Shown: positions 5,546 to 13,419, counted from the stretch's first letter. The stretch: DNA of 15,893 nucleotides from an uncultured Alistipes sp. (GCA_900552955.1 USBO01000028.1:1-15893), one strand, 5' to 3'. A program made the numbers and translations. The notes: generated from the sequence alone by a model not told the origin.

Positions 5546-5553
5546 TATTTTTG
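5523..5553 (+). promoter_or_regulatory. Promoter of the surface-protein operon (TTTG-N19-TATTTTTG)
   Basis: TTTG at 5523-5526, 19 bases, then TATTTTTG at 5546-5553: an exact match to the Bacteroidetes consensus, about 41 bases upstream of the ATG at 5595. Confidence 0.7.
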
Positions 5554-5594
5554 TTATACATTCTTAAAAAGAATCCTTTAAAATCATAATCGAC

Positions 5595-5786
5595 ATGAAA
5601 AAAACTACCGATTTGAAGGGGGGGGGTATTTGCGCGTATTCCGCTCCCGATGTTTCGCTGATCGCCATCGCCGCTGAAAGGGGATTCGCAGGTTCGACGT
5701 CCGAGGAGGCATTCTATGACAGCCAGGACGGCATCACGGGCGAGGATTATATCTGGGGCGGGGCGCTCGACGGAGAGTTCGATTGA
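5595..5786 (+). CDS. Small 63-residue peptide heading the fimbrillin-like operon
   Basis: This 63-residue protein begins MKKTTDLKGGG and has no signal peptide or membrane segment. The middle (YSAPDVSLIAIAAERGFAGS, 15-34) and the acidic, glycine-rich end (DGITGEDYIWGGALDGEFD) resemble short hypothetical peptides that precede fimbrillin or surface-lipoprotein genes in Bacteroidales; this is recognised loosely and the function is unknown. The start is supported by the promoter about 41 bases upstream. The lipoprotein-type gene begins 20 bases after its stop, so the two are almost certainly cotranscribed. A run of nine Gs spans codons 8-11. Losing one G would stop translation at 5659-5661 and gaining one would stop it at 5675-5677, so the gene may be phase-variable. 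Confidence 0.75.
   Translation: MKKTTDLKGGGICAYSAPDVSLIAIAAERGFAGSTSEEAFYDSQDGITGEDYIWGGALDGEFD
5618..5626 (+). repeat. G9 homopolymer in the leader peptide gene
   Basis: Nine consecutive Gs inside codons 8-11 (xxG GGG GGG GGT). It is a potential slipped-strand site. The same codon arrangement occurs in the lipoprotein gene at 11954-11962. Confidence 0.8.
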
Positions 5787-5806
5787 CGGCTGAAAAACGA
5801 GAGAAG

Positions 5807-7789
5807 ATGAAAAGGATGCAAAAATCTTTGATGCTCGTTGCGGCTGCCGCAGCGGCATTGGCAGGGTGATCGAAGGCGGATACGGTCGAAAACGCGCGCC
5901 CCGAATCGGAAATCAGGTCGGTCTGCGGGTTCGCGGCCGAGATCGCATCGTCGCGCACGACGCTCAACGACGCTGGGACACGTATGAAATGGTCGGCAGG
6001 CGACCGGTTGGGCTTTTACAGCGACGTGGCGACCGAGCTCAACGCCGCGTCGAGCACCTATGCCGACGGCGATACCAATTTCACGGCCGAGATCGACACC
6101 AGAGCCACGAACGTTTATGCCTATTATCCCTACGATGCGAGGCAGAACACCTCCTACGGATACACGAGCGTGAATCTCCCCATCGCGCAGACGCAGACGC
6201 AGGAGCAGGCCGGTGTGCTCGCCGGCCGGTATGTGCCGATGAGTGCCGCGGCAGCGCTCGTGCACGGTGGGAGGACGGTGCTGAGCTTCACACCGGCGGC
6301 GTCGCTCGTCGCCTTCGACCTCTACGATGCGGAGAACAACGGCGAGTCGGTGAAGAGCGTGACCTTCGCGCCGGCCGGCGCGAAAGTCAACGGAAACCGC
6401 TATGTCGATATGACGACGGGCAGTGCCACCGATGCGTCGCCCGACGGATTCTATGTGTCGGCGACCGTGACGCTGACAACGCCCTATTCCGTGCCGGCGG
6501 CCAAGCCGAGCGACAAAACGGGCTGCATCTATCTGGCCGTCACGCCTAAGGTCTATCCCAACGGGGGTACGTTCACCGTGACGACCACCGAAAACGTCTA
6601 TTACAACTTCACCACTGACAAGGCCATCGACCTGTCGAACGTCTATGCGCCGGCCGTCATGACCATGAATCTGGCGAAGGTGCGCAAGACGGCGAAGGAT
6701 TTTTCGGGTTCGTATGTCGTGCTGGCGAAAAACGCATCGGGTCCGGGTTATTTCGCACTTTCGAGCCAGCTCAGCGGATCGCGGCTCAACGCCGTTGCGT
6801 TCGAATACAACGGTACGGATGCGTCGGTCGTCAGTTCGGATGCCGCGACGGTGTGGACGGTGGACAAGAAGGGCAACAGCTACACCTTCGCCAACGGCGG
6901 CCGCTATCTGTCGTGGAGCGCGGACAATACGGCGGATGCCTCCGATACGCCGTACGACCTGACGATCTCCGAAAATGCCGACGGAACGGTGTACATTCGT
7001 CCGGCAGGCACGCAGGGGCGCTATCTCTCGAAGAACACTTCGGGTATGTACTTCGCCTTCTACGGCAATACGTCGCAGAACTGCAATCTCTATCTGGTGC
7101 AGGCGGAGTACAAGGCGCTGCCGTCGATCTGGCTGGGCGAGAGTGCCGTGCAGCTGGCCTTTGACGATGAGACCGGGCACGAGATCGCGGCGACGGTCGC
7201 CGATGCGACGACGGTCACGGCAGCGGCCTACGACGACGAGAGCGGCACGACCGATTGCGGCTGGCTTGTGGCCGACTATGCAGACGGAAAGGTCTCCTAC
7301 ATGGCCGAGGCCAATGCGACGGCTGCTGTGCGGACGGCTTATATCGTCGTCACGGCCGCGAACGACAACGGTACGAAGAGGGCTGTGATTACCGTCACTC
7401 AGGGAATCGAGAATACCGGCGGAGGTGAAGTCACCTTTACGTTCGATCAAAGTTCGGGAAATGCGAGCGCGTCTATTTCGAGAATGGAAGGGGCTGTTAC
7501 CTGCACTGTCAGCAAAGGATCGGGCTCAAACAATCCGAATGAGCATAAAGATGGCCATTTGAGATTTATGGCCGGTAACACGATGACCTTCAGCGGAGCT
7601 ACGGTTACGAAGGTCGTATTCAAGTTTACGACTGCAAATTATGCGAAGAAGATGTCGGCAAATAGCGGCGTAAGCTTCTCCGGGGGACAGATTTCGTATA
7701 CATGGACTGGCAGTTCGCCGGATTTGGTATTCACCAATACGGATACCGCTCAATCGAGAATCGTATCCGCCACGGTGACATACGAATAG
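5807..7789 (+). pseudogene. Fimbrillin-like/BACON surface lipoprotein, interrupted by TGA at the lipobox cysteine
   Basis: The reading frame from the ATG at 5807 encodes a lipoprotein signal (MKRMQKSLMLV, then an Ala-rich core ending ALAG), but codon 21, where the lipobox Cys should be, is TGA (5867-5869). The frame then runs open to 7789, and the next in-frame ATG is 5984, which would give 601 residues with no export signal. Downstream of the stop the protein looks normal: a fimbrillin-like segment (TTLNDAGTRMKWSAGDRLGFYSD, about residues 48-70; family Mfa-like_1) to about 310, a middle beta-rich segment (about 315-430), a BACON-like domain ending AVITVTQGI (about 435-540), and a C-terminal beta domain of about 120 residues. 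It follows the 63-residue peptide gene by 20 bases. Either the gene is inactive, the base is an error, or the stop is bypassed. Confidence 0.8.
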
Positions 7790-7818
7790 TAAAGGCGGTT
7801 TTACAGAGAGTTCGAGGA

Positions 7819-7847
7819 GGGTGACCGACGGTCGCCCTCTTTTTTCG
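7819..7847 (+). terminator. Intrinsic terminator after the fimbrillin-like gene
   Basis: GAGGGTGACC (7819-7828) pairs with GGTCGCCCTC (7832-7841) around a GAC loop with one T-G wobble, followed by T6. It is a textbook terminator for the rightward operon. Confidence 0.9.
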
Positions 7848-7884
7848 TGTTGTCGGTCTGCCATCGAATGAAAATCTCCCATAC

Positions 7885-7914
7885 GAATAAGATCGCCCTT
7901 GGGCGATCTTATTC
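7885..7914. terminator. 30-nt perfect palindrome between convergent genes
   Basis: GAATAAGATCGCCC (7885-7898), TT, then GGGCGATCTTATTC (7901-7914): 14 perfect pairs. It lies 62 bases past the stop of the leftward acyl-CoA ligase gene and probably acts as its terminator. There is no U-run on either side, and the rightward operon already has a terminator at 7819-7847, so another role is possible. Confidence 0.6.
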
Positions 7915-7976
7915 AATAGATATATGCATTCGGCGGGGACTTACCAGTCGGCGGTGTCGGACCTCGGTGCAGACGG

Positions 7977-9623
7977 CTACTTCGCGGCGTCCTTGCCGTG
8001 ACGCTTGTTGTAGAGGAACCGCTTGATCTTCTTGGTCGGAGTCATTTCGAACTCCTCCTTCTCCTCGACGACCTCCGAGAGGCGTGAGAAGCGGTTCACC
8101 TGCGAATTCACGTAGTCGAGAACCTCTTTCTTGAGTTCCTCGATGCGCTTCTCCCAGGCGTCTTTCTTCAGCTCCCAGTCGTATTTCAGCTCCTCGTACC
8201 GCGCTTCGAGCTCCTCGCGGTTGAAGTGCACGAGCGCGATGAGCCGCCCCTCCTTCTCGGTGACCAGCGAATCGGCCACGAAGACGTGCGAGTTGAGGAC
8301 GCTTTCGATCTCCTCGGGGTAGATGTTCTCGCCGCTGGGGCCGACGATCATGTTCTTCAGACGGCCTTTGATGTAGAGCCAGCCGTCGGGCGAGAGCCAG
8401 CCCAGATCGCCTGTGCGGAACCAGCCGTCGGGCGTGAAGACCTTGGCCGTCTCCTCGGGATTCTTGAAGTAACCCGACATGGCGCTCGGCGTGAGGGCCA
8501 CGATCTCGCCCTGATGCGTGTCGGGATTGACGTTCTCCAGCCGCAGCTGCACGCCCGGGGCCGCAGGGCCCGTCGAGCCGAGCCGCACCTGCGAGGGGGC
8601 TGCGCCGGCCAGTAGCGGAGCGGTTTCGGTCAGGCCGTAGCCGATGGCATAGGGTATCCTGGCCTCGAGCATGAACTTCTCGGCCTGCGTGTCGAGTTTG
8701 GCGCCGCCGATGCCCAGGAAGCGCAGCCGGCCGCCGAAGACTTTCATCAGCTTCTTGCCGGCGATGCGGTGCAGGTAGCGGCGCATGAATCCGATGCGGA
8801 CGAGCGTGCGCCAGAAGGCGTTGGAGTTGAATTTGGCCTGCACCTGGTGGCGGTAGATTTTCTCGATGATGAGCGGCACGATGAGCATCACCGTGGGGCG
8901 CACGGCCTTGAGCGCCGGCATGAGCGCCGAGGCCGTGGGCTGACGGTCGAGATAGACCACGCGTGCCCCCTTGGAGAAGGCGTAGACCAGCCCGATCGAA
9001 CATTCGTAGGCGTGCGAAAGGGGCAGCACCGAGAGGAAGACGTCGGACTCGTCGATGGGGAAGATGCCGAAATCCAGCTCGATCTGCGTGCAGATCGCTC
9101 GGTGGGTGAGCATCACGCCTTTGGGACTCGACGTCGTGCCCGAGGTGTAGATGATCGCCGCCAGGTCGTCGGGTGCGGGAACGGCCGTCGATCCCGTCCC
9201 TGTGACGTGCTGAGCGATGATCCCCAGGTTCTTGGTGCGGATGACGATATGGAGTGATTCGATGGTCTGCTTTGAGAGTTTCGAAAAGAGCTTGTCCGAA
9301 ACCAGCAGCGCCTTGGCCTCGGAGTGGGTGATGATCATGTCGAGCTCGGGGCCGGAGAAGTCGGGCAGGATCGGGACGACGACCATGCCGGCCGACGTGA
9401 CGGCCAGATAGCAGATTCCCCAGTTGGGCATGCTGCTGCTCAGAAGCGCCACCTTGTCGCCGGCCCTGACTCCGGCACCGACGAGCGCTTCCTGCACCGC
9501 GGCGACCCGACGGCCGACCTCGGCATAGGTGACGCTTTCGCCGTTGAACATATCGAAAGCCGTGCGTGAAGCGAACCGGTCGACTCCGTGCCGCAACAAC
9601 TCGTAGAGCGTGTTAATCTTCAT
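7977..9623 (-). CDS. AMP-forming long-chain acyl-CoA synthetase family protein
   Basis: This 548-residue member of the ANL superfamily activates a carboxylic acid, probably a fatty acid, as acyl-AMP and then as acyl-CoA. The motifs are YTSGTTSSPKGV (159-170, P-loop), GYGLTETAP (328-336), GWFRTGDLGW (400-409), the hinge GRLKNMI (420-426), and the C-terminal TPTKKIKRF (528-536) with the catalytic Lys. The ligase domain is full length. Residues about 465-525 form a charged, probably helical insertion in the C-terminal subdomain (RYEELKYDWELKKDAWEKRIEELKKEV region), typical of the FadD/long-chain group. The ATG at 9623 precedes MKINTLYELL; the frame is open 16 codons upstream but those lie over the promoter. 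It is divergent from queG. The acid substrate is not determined by sequence. Confidence 0.93.
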   Translation of the reverse strand: MKINTLYELLRHGVDRFASRTAFDMFNGESVTYAEVGRRVAAVQEALVGAGVRAGDKVALLSSSMPNWGICYLAVTSAGMVVVPILPDFSGPELDMIITHSEAKALLVSDKLFSKLSKQTIESLHIVIRTKNLGIIAQHVTGTGSTAVPAPDDLAAIIYTSGTTSSPKGVMLTHRAICTQIELDFGIFPIDESDVFLSVLPLSHAYECSIGLVYAFSKGARVVYLDRQPTASALMPALKAVRPTVMLIVPLIIEKIYRHQVQAKFNSNAFWRTLVRIGFMRRYLHRIAGKKLMKVFGGRLRFLGIGGAKLDTQAEKFMLEARIPYAIGYGLTETAPLLAGAAPSQVRLGSTGPAAPGVQLRLENVNPDTHQGEIVALTPSAMSGYFKNPEETAKVFTPDGWFRTGDLGWLSPDGWLYIKGRLKNMIVGPSGENIYPEEIESVLNSHVFVADSLVTEKEGRLIALVHFNREELEARYEELKYDWELKKDAWEKRIEELKKEVLDYVNSQVNRFSRLSEVVEEKEEFEMTPTKKIKRFLYNKRHGKDAAK

Positions 9624-9668
9624 ACTTTCAGATTCTTCTTCTGCAAACCGAATTTGCAAATTTTGGGG

Positions 9669-9676
9669 CAAATGTA
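9669..9676 (-). promoter_or_regulatory. Candidate -7 box for the acyl-CoA synthetase gene
   Basis: On the minus strand it reads TACATTTG (TAnnTTTG), 45 bases upstream of the ATG at 9623. No clear -33 is seen. It is the exact mirror of the queG box at 9699-9706. Confidence 0.5.
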
Positions 9677-9698
9677 CGGATTTTTACCCGAAAAATAT

Positions 9699-9706
9699 TA
9701 CATTTG
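9699..9706 (+). promoter_or_regulatory. Candidate -7 box for queG
   Basis: TACATTTG matches TAnnTTTG and ends 15 bases before the queG ATG, predicting a very short leader of about 9 bases. No good -33 element is present; that position overlaps the leftward gene's -7 box. Confidence 0.45.
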
Positions 9707-9721
9707 AGCCAAATTCTCACC

Positions 9722-10651
9722 ATGCTCGACCGCCGTTTCATCCGACAATCCGCCGCGGCCGCAGGCTTCGATCTCTGCGGTGTCGCGCCGTGCCGGCATC
9801 TGGTGCGGAACGAGCTTTTTTTCCGTCGTTGGCTCGGCGACGGACGTCATGCCTCGCTCGGTTACCTCGAACGCAATCTCGACAAGCGTTTCGACGTGAG
9901 GCGGCTGGTCGAGGGGGCGCAGACGGTCGTCGTCTGCGCCGTCGGTTACAAGAACGAGCTGAGCGACGGCTATCCCGATGGTTTCGGGGCGAAAATCGCC
10001 TCTTACGCTCTGTCGGTCGACTACCACACCCTCCTCAAGGGGATGCTGCGCGATCTGTTCGGTCGTCTGCGTACCGCGCAGCCCGATCTCGAGGGGCGGG
10101 CGTTCGTCGACTCGGCGCCGCTCGCGGAGAAGCAGTTGGCCGTCGAGGCGGGGCTGGGATGGATCGGTCGTCAATCCCTGCTCGTCACGCCGCAGTTGGG
10201 GTCGTTCGTCCTCCTGGGCGAGCTGGTGCTCGACGCGGCCTGTGACGTTTACAACGAGCCGCTGGCCGGTGCGGGGTGCGGCGACTGCCGCCGCTGTGTC
10301 GAGGCTTGTCCTGCAGGAGCCGTCTGCGACGACCGTGCCATCGACGCGCGCCGCTGCATCTCCTGTCACACAATCGAACGGCCGGCCGCATCGGAAATTG
10401 TGTGCGACGGATGGATTTTCGGCTGCGATGCCTGTCAGAGCCGCTGTCCCTACAACCGTCGGGCGCCTCTGCATCGTCATCCTGCGCTCGATCCGCTGTT
10501 CGACCCGCTGGCGTATCCGCCCGAGCGGTGGCTGGCGATGGACGAAGCGGAGTTTCGTTCCACGTTCGGTCGTACGCCGTTGCTGCGCAGCGGTCTGCCG
10601 CGACTGCAAGCCAACGCGGCGCGGAATCTGTCTCGTCGACGGGAGGGATGA
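9722..10651 (+). CDS. queG: Epoxyqueuosine reductase
   Basis: This 309-residue cobalamin- and iron-sulfur-dependent enzyme catalyses the last step of queuosine synthesis, reducing epoxyqueuosine in tRNA. VDSAPLAEK (129-137) holds the conserved catalytic Asp130. GWIGRQSLLVTPQLGS (146-161) is typical of the family. Two [4Fe-4S] clusters are supported by CGDCRRCVEACP (186-197), RCISC (211-215) and GCDACQSRCPYN (234-245). The C-terminal part (about 255-305) continues as the usual helical region. Length matches the family's shorter form, without the C-terminal HEAT extension of some homologues. The ATG at 9722 is chosen over an in-frame TTG at 9704, which lies within the -7 box. A strong bidirectional terminator follows. 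Confidence 0.95.
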   Translation: MLDRRFIRQSAAAAGFDLCGVAPCRHLVRNELFFRRWLGDGRHASLGYLERNLDKRFDVRRLVEGAQTVVVCAVGYKNELSDGYPDGFGAKIASYALSVDYHTLLKGMLRDLFGRLRTAQPDLEGRAFVDSAPLAEKQLAVEAGLGWIGRQSLLVTPQLGSFVLLGELVLDAACDVYNEPLAGAGCGDCRRCVEACPAGAVCDDRAIDARRCISCHTIERPAASEIVCDGWIFGCDACQSRCPYNRRAPLHRHPALDPLFDPLAYPPERWLAMDEAEFRSTFGRTPLLRSGLPRLQANAARNLSRRREG

Positions 10652-10673
10652 TCTCCCGGGTTCCGGCCCGAAA

Positions 10674-10711
10674 GAAAAAGCGTTGCGACCGTGCGGTCGC
10701 AACGCTTTTTC
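10674..10711. terminator. Bidirectional terminator between convergent genes
   Basis: GCGTTGCGACC (10680-10690) pairs perfectly with GGTCGCAACGC (10695-10705) around a GTGC loop. It is flanked by A5 and T5 in symmetric positions, so it serves queG rightwards and the lipoprotein gene leftwards. Confidence 0.92.
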
Positions 10712-10728
10712 GTAGGAAGTCGCTCTGC

Positions 10729-13419
10729 CTATCGGCGGAGAATCGTCATTCGCGGTTTCGACGGATCGGCTGCGCCGAGCACACCGTCCGGCTCTCCTGC
10801 GGCCTGCCGTGTCGCCATCTGTTTGATGACGCGCTGCGTGGAAGCGCCGTTTTCGGACAGAGTTGCAGCCGTCGAGAAACGGGCAAACCCGCTGCGAACC
10901 GATGCCAGGTGCGAAAGTGCGTCGATCGTACGGCCGGCACGCACGCGTTTCAGAGCTGCCGTCGCAGGGGTGTCTTTCACGAGGATGAAAGGCCCGATGG
11001 CGTGCGTCGTCTCCAGCGGACGGGTCGTGGGTTGGGCCTGGGGATTCGTATTGTCGAGGCCCATGATGCTCATTGCCATCATCTGAGCGCTGCCGACGTC
11101 GAAAGTGTAGGTGCTGCCCAGAATGACGACCATGCCGCTGGCTTCGCTCGCACCGATGAAGGCCTGCTTCATGTCGGTGTTGGAGTAGTAGTAGTAATTG
11201 TTGTTGAGGACGAATCTGGGACAGAGCGTCCAGTCGATCTTCTCCTCGGTGACGAGCTTCTGAGCCAGCGGAATGCCGATCCAGCCGCTGATGCCCTCCT
11301 CCTCGGTCGGATCGTAGTCCATCACGAACGGATGGGCTTCGGCGAATGCGCTGTCCGTATTCCAGCCGTAGACCTTGTAGCTCTGACCTTTGACGTTCTC
11401 CTCGATGCGGATGGCGTAGGTGAGTTTGTTATCCGTGATCTTGACCTGGGTGCCGCTGATTTCCGTCGAGCCGGCCGAAATAAGCGTCCAGTTGCCCAGA
11501 TAGTCTTCGTAGGCGGCACTCTTCAGTTGAATCTGGCCGCCGCTCGCGTCGTTCTTGTCGGACTCGCCGAGCGTGGTGCAACTTCCGGATGTGCCCGAAA
11601 GTTCAGCGGGAAGCTGCGAGATGATCCAGTTGACCTCGCCGTAGTTGCCTGCGGCATCCGATGCGACGATCGCAAAGAGCCAGGCCTGTCCGGCGGAAGC
11701 CTTGAACCCTGCATAGAGAGTCTCCATATTGAGCTGACGCCCGTCGGTGAGGATCATCGCACGCAGATCGGCTTCGCTGAGATCGAGCTCGGCCAGCGAG
11801 CCGGCGGGTATCTTGAGCGACCAGGCTCCGTAACGGATGGCGGTCGTGCTCTGATTCGGTGCGCAGTCGAAGAAGATCACGGCTTCGCCGTTCTGAACCT
11901 CCCACGTCGCCGAGAGATCGGCCCATGCGTCCGAAGTTGCGGGAGGAATGTCGCCCCCCCCCGAGCCGTCGTCGTTCCTCTCGGACATGCCCAGAATCTC
12001 GGGCTTGCCCTGCGCGCTGGCCTGTGCCTTGACGATGAACCAGTTGACCTCGCCGCCCTTGCCTGCGGCGTCGACAGCGACGTTGGCGATGAGGTAAACC
12101 TTGCTGTACTCGACTCTGTAAGCCGGCTGATAGCTGCCGTCGTCTTGCTTGAGATCGTCGGGGAGCGTCTGGCCCTCCTTGAGGATTTTGTCGCGCAACT
12201 GTTCGGCGGTCATACCCAACTGCTCGAGCGAGCTGGCGCTGCCCGTCAGCGTGAGCATACCCATCTTGATGGAGTTCGTATGTTCGTTGGGGTATACGTT
12301 CGCTCCGATCGCCGGCGATCCGTCGTTCAAGGTTCCGTAGATACATTCCATGTTTGCCCATGCCTCGGAGACGTCGGCGTCCGTGCCGCCGTTCTTGATC
12401 TCGGAGGTGAACAGGCGCGTGGTCAGCTCCTTGTCGGCGCCGCTGTAACCGAAGGCTACGGCGGTGTAGTTCGTCTTGTCTTCGACGGCGAAGTCGCCTT
12501 CGAATTTGCCGTTGCGGGAGATGTCGGTCATCTCGGGGCCGTATTTGCCCTGCAGCAGGGCGATGATTTCCATGTCGCTCTTGCCGGCGATCTCCTTCGC
12601 GGCGACCACGTCGGCGAAATAGGCGCCGTCGGCCTGCGAGGGGGTGAACGTCACGCGCACCTTATTGTCGGCGACGGCGCCGACGGCGATCTGGATCGTC
12701 ATGCGGCTGTCGGCCTGCGTGGTGAACGGCTGGGCCAGACGTGCCACGGCCGAGGTTTTCTGTCCCTTGTCGAGGTCGTAGCCGAATGCGACGACGGTGT
12801 ATTGCGTCTCGGCCTTCAGACCGGAAACGCTCGTCGTCACCCTGCCGGAGGTCAGCTCGGTGATGTTGCCCTTCAGCGCCTCGACGATCTCGCGGTCGCT
12901 CTTGTCGGCGACCAGACTGTTTTCGACCACCTGCCAGTAGTAGAGATTCTCGGCTGCGGGAATGATCTCCACGTCGGCGCCCTGGTACGAGACGTTCGAC
13001 ACGGCGATCTTATCGAAGGTGAGTTCGGTCGGCTTCTCGTCAAGCGTCGTGGCGAAGACCTTCGCAGCTTCCGAATCGCTCAGACCGCTGCCGGCGGCGG
13101 CGATGGCCCGGACGCGCAGAATGTATTTCGTACGGGGGCTCAGGTCGCTGAAGGCGAGTGCTGTAGCCGACGTGCTCATCTCGGGCTGAACGGTGATCTC
13201 TTCGCCGGTTTCATTCTCCTGGGTGAGCCGGTATTTGTAGCTTTCGGCATTGGATACGGCATCCCACACCACCTTGAAGGAGGAGGGAGTCGTCGTGGTC
13301 ACCGTCACCGACGGTTTGGCGAGCACCGTGCCGCCTTGCTCTTCTACATCGTCGCTGTCGCTACAGCCCGTGAAGGCGAATAGCAGCGAGAGACATAAAA
13401 AAAGTCCGAATTTTTTCAT
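10729..13419 (-). CDS. Large multidomain surface lipoprotein with fibronectin type III-like and duplicated domains
   Basis: This 896-residue protein begins with a lipoprotein signal (MKKFGLFLCLSLLFAFTGC, Cys19) followed by SDSDD, which fits the acidic surface-export tag of Bacteroidetes lipoproteins, so display on the cell surface is likely. Residues about 34-125 form a fibronectin III-like domain (FKVVWDAV, SYKYRL, LSPRTKYILRVRA). Two related domains follow at about 128-235 and 238-342 (TQYTVVAFGYDLDKG versus TNYTAVAFGYSGADK). A second duplicated pair lies at about 354-472 and 499-605 (VDAAGKGGEVNWFIVKAQ versus SDAAGNYGEVNWIISQL). A further beta-rich domain starts near 637 (YLGNWTLIS) and the last 90 or so residues are basic and Ala-rich. 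A G9 tract (codons 486-489) falls in the linker between the second pair. The frame is open 13 codons upstream, but 13419 starts the signal peptide. The ligand or role is unknown. Confidence 0.88.
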   Translation of the reverse strand: MKKFGLFLCLSLLFAFTGCSDSDDVEEQGGTVLAKPSVTVTTTTPSSFKVVWDAVSNAESYKYRLTQENETGEEITVQPEMSTSATALAFSDLSPRTKYILRVRAIAAAGSGLSDSEAAKVFATTLDEKPTELTFDKIAVSNVSYQGADVEIIPAAENLYYWQVVENSLVADKSDREIVEALKGNITELTSGRVTTSVSGLKAETQYTVVAFGYDLDKGQKTSAVARLAQPFTTQADSRMTIQIAVGAVADNKVRVTFTPSQADGAYFADVVAAKEIAGKSDMEIIALLQGKYGPEMTDISRNGKFEGDFAVEDKTNYTAVAFGYSGADKELTTRLFTSEIKNGGTDADVSEAWANMECIYGTLNDGSPAIGANVYPNEHTNSIKMGMLTLTGSASSLEQLGMTAEQLRDKILKEGQTLPDDLKQDDGSYQPAYRVEYSKVYLIANVAVDAAGKGGEVNWFIVKAQASAQGKPEILGMSERNDDGSGGGDIPPATSDAWADLSATWEVQNGEAVIFFDCAPNQSTTAIRYGAWSLKIPAGSLAELDLSEADLRAMILTDGRQLNMETLYAGFKASAGQAWLFAIVASDAAGNYGEVNWIISQLPAELSGTSGSCTTLGESDKNDASGGQIQLKSAAYEDYLGNWTLISAGSTEISGTQVKITDNKLTYAIRIEENVKGQSYKVYGWNTDSAFAEAHPFVMDYDPTEEEGISGWIGIPLAQKLVTEEKIDWTLCPRFVLNNNYYYYSNTDMKQAFIGASEASGMVVILGSTYTFDVGSAQMMAMSIMGLDNTNPQAQPTTRPLETTHAIGPFILVKDTPATAALKRVRAGRTIDALSHLASVRSGFARFSTAATLSENGASTQRVIKQMATRQAAGEPDGVLGAADPSKPRMTILRR
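11954..11962 (-). repeat. G9 homopolymer in the lipoprotein gene
   Basis: Nine Gs on the coding strand (seen as C9 on +), arranged TCG GGG GGG GGC at codons 486-489. A one-base loss leads to a stop at 11877-11879; a one-base gain runs to a stop at 11603-11605. Both remove the C-terminal half. Confidence 0.8.

Noticed and set aside
5867..5869. Selenocysteine insertion at the TGA codon
   Set aside because: No SECIS-like stem-loop is evident just downstream, and selenocysteine at a lipobox is not an established use. It is kept only as a test under the nonsense-codon finding.
5747..7450. A 567-codon minus-strand frame opposite the fimbrillin-like gene
   Set aside because: Arg/His/Gly-rich shadow translation without motifs. 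The plus-strand frame has fimbrillin and BACON-like features, an upstream promoter and a terminator.
7885..7914. Chromosome dimer resolution (dif) site
   Set aside because: It is a perfect hairpin with a two-base centre and GC-rich inner arms, unlike the XerC/XerD arm-spacer-arm layout of dif sites, and no xer gene is nearby.
10276..13383. A 1035-codon open frame on the plus strand opposite the large lipoprotein gene
   Set aside because: The minus strand carries a lipoprotein signal, fibronectin-like repeats and duplicated domains. The plus-strand product has low-complexity Val/Gly/Arg composition and overlaps the end of queG.
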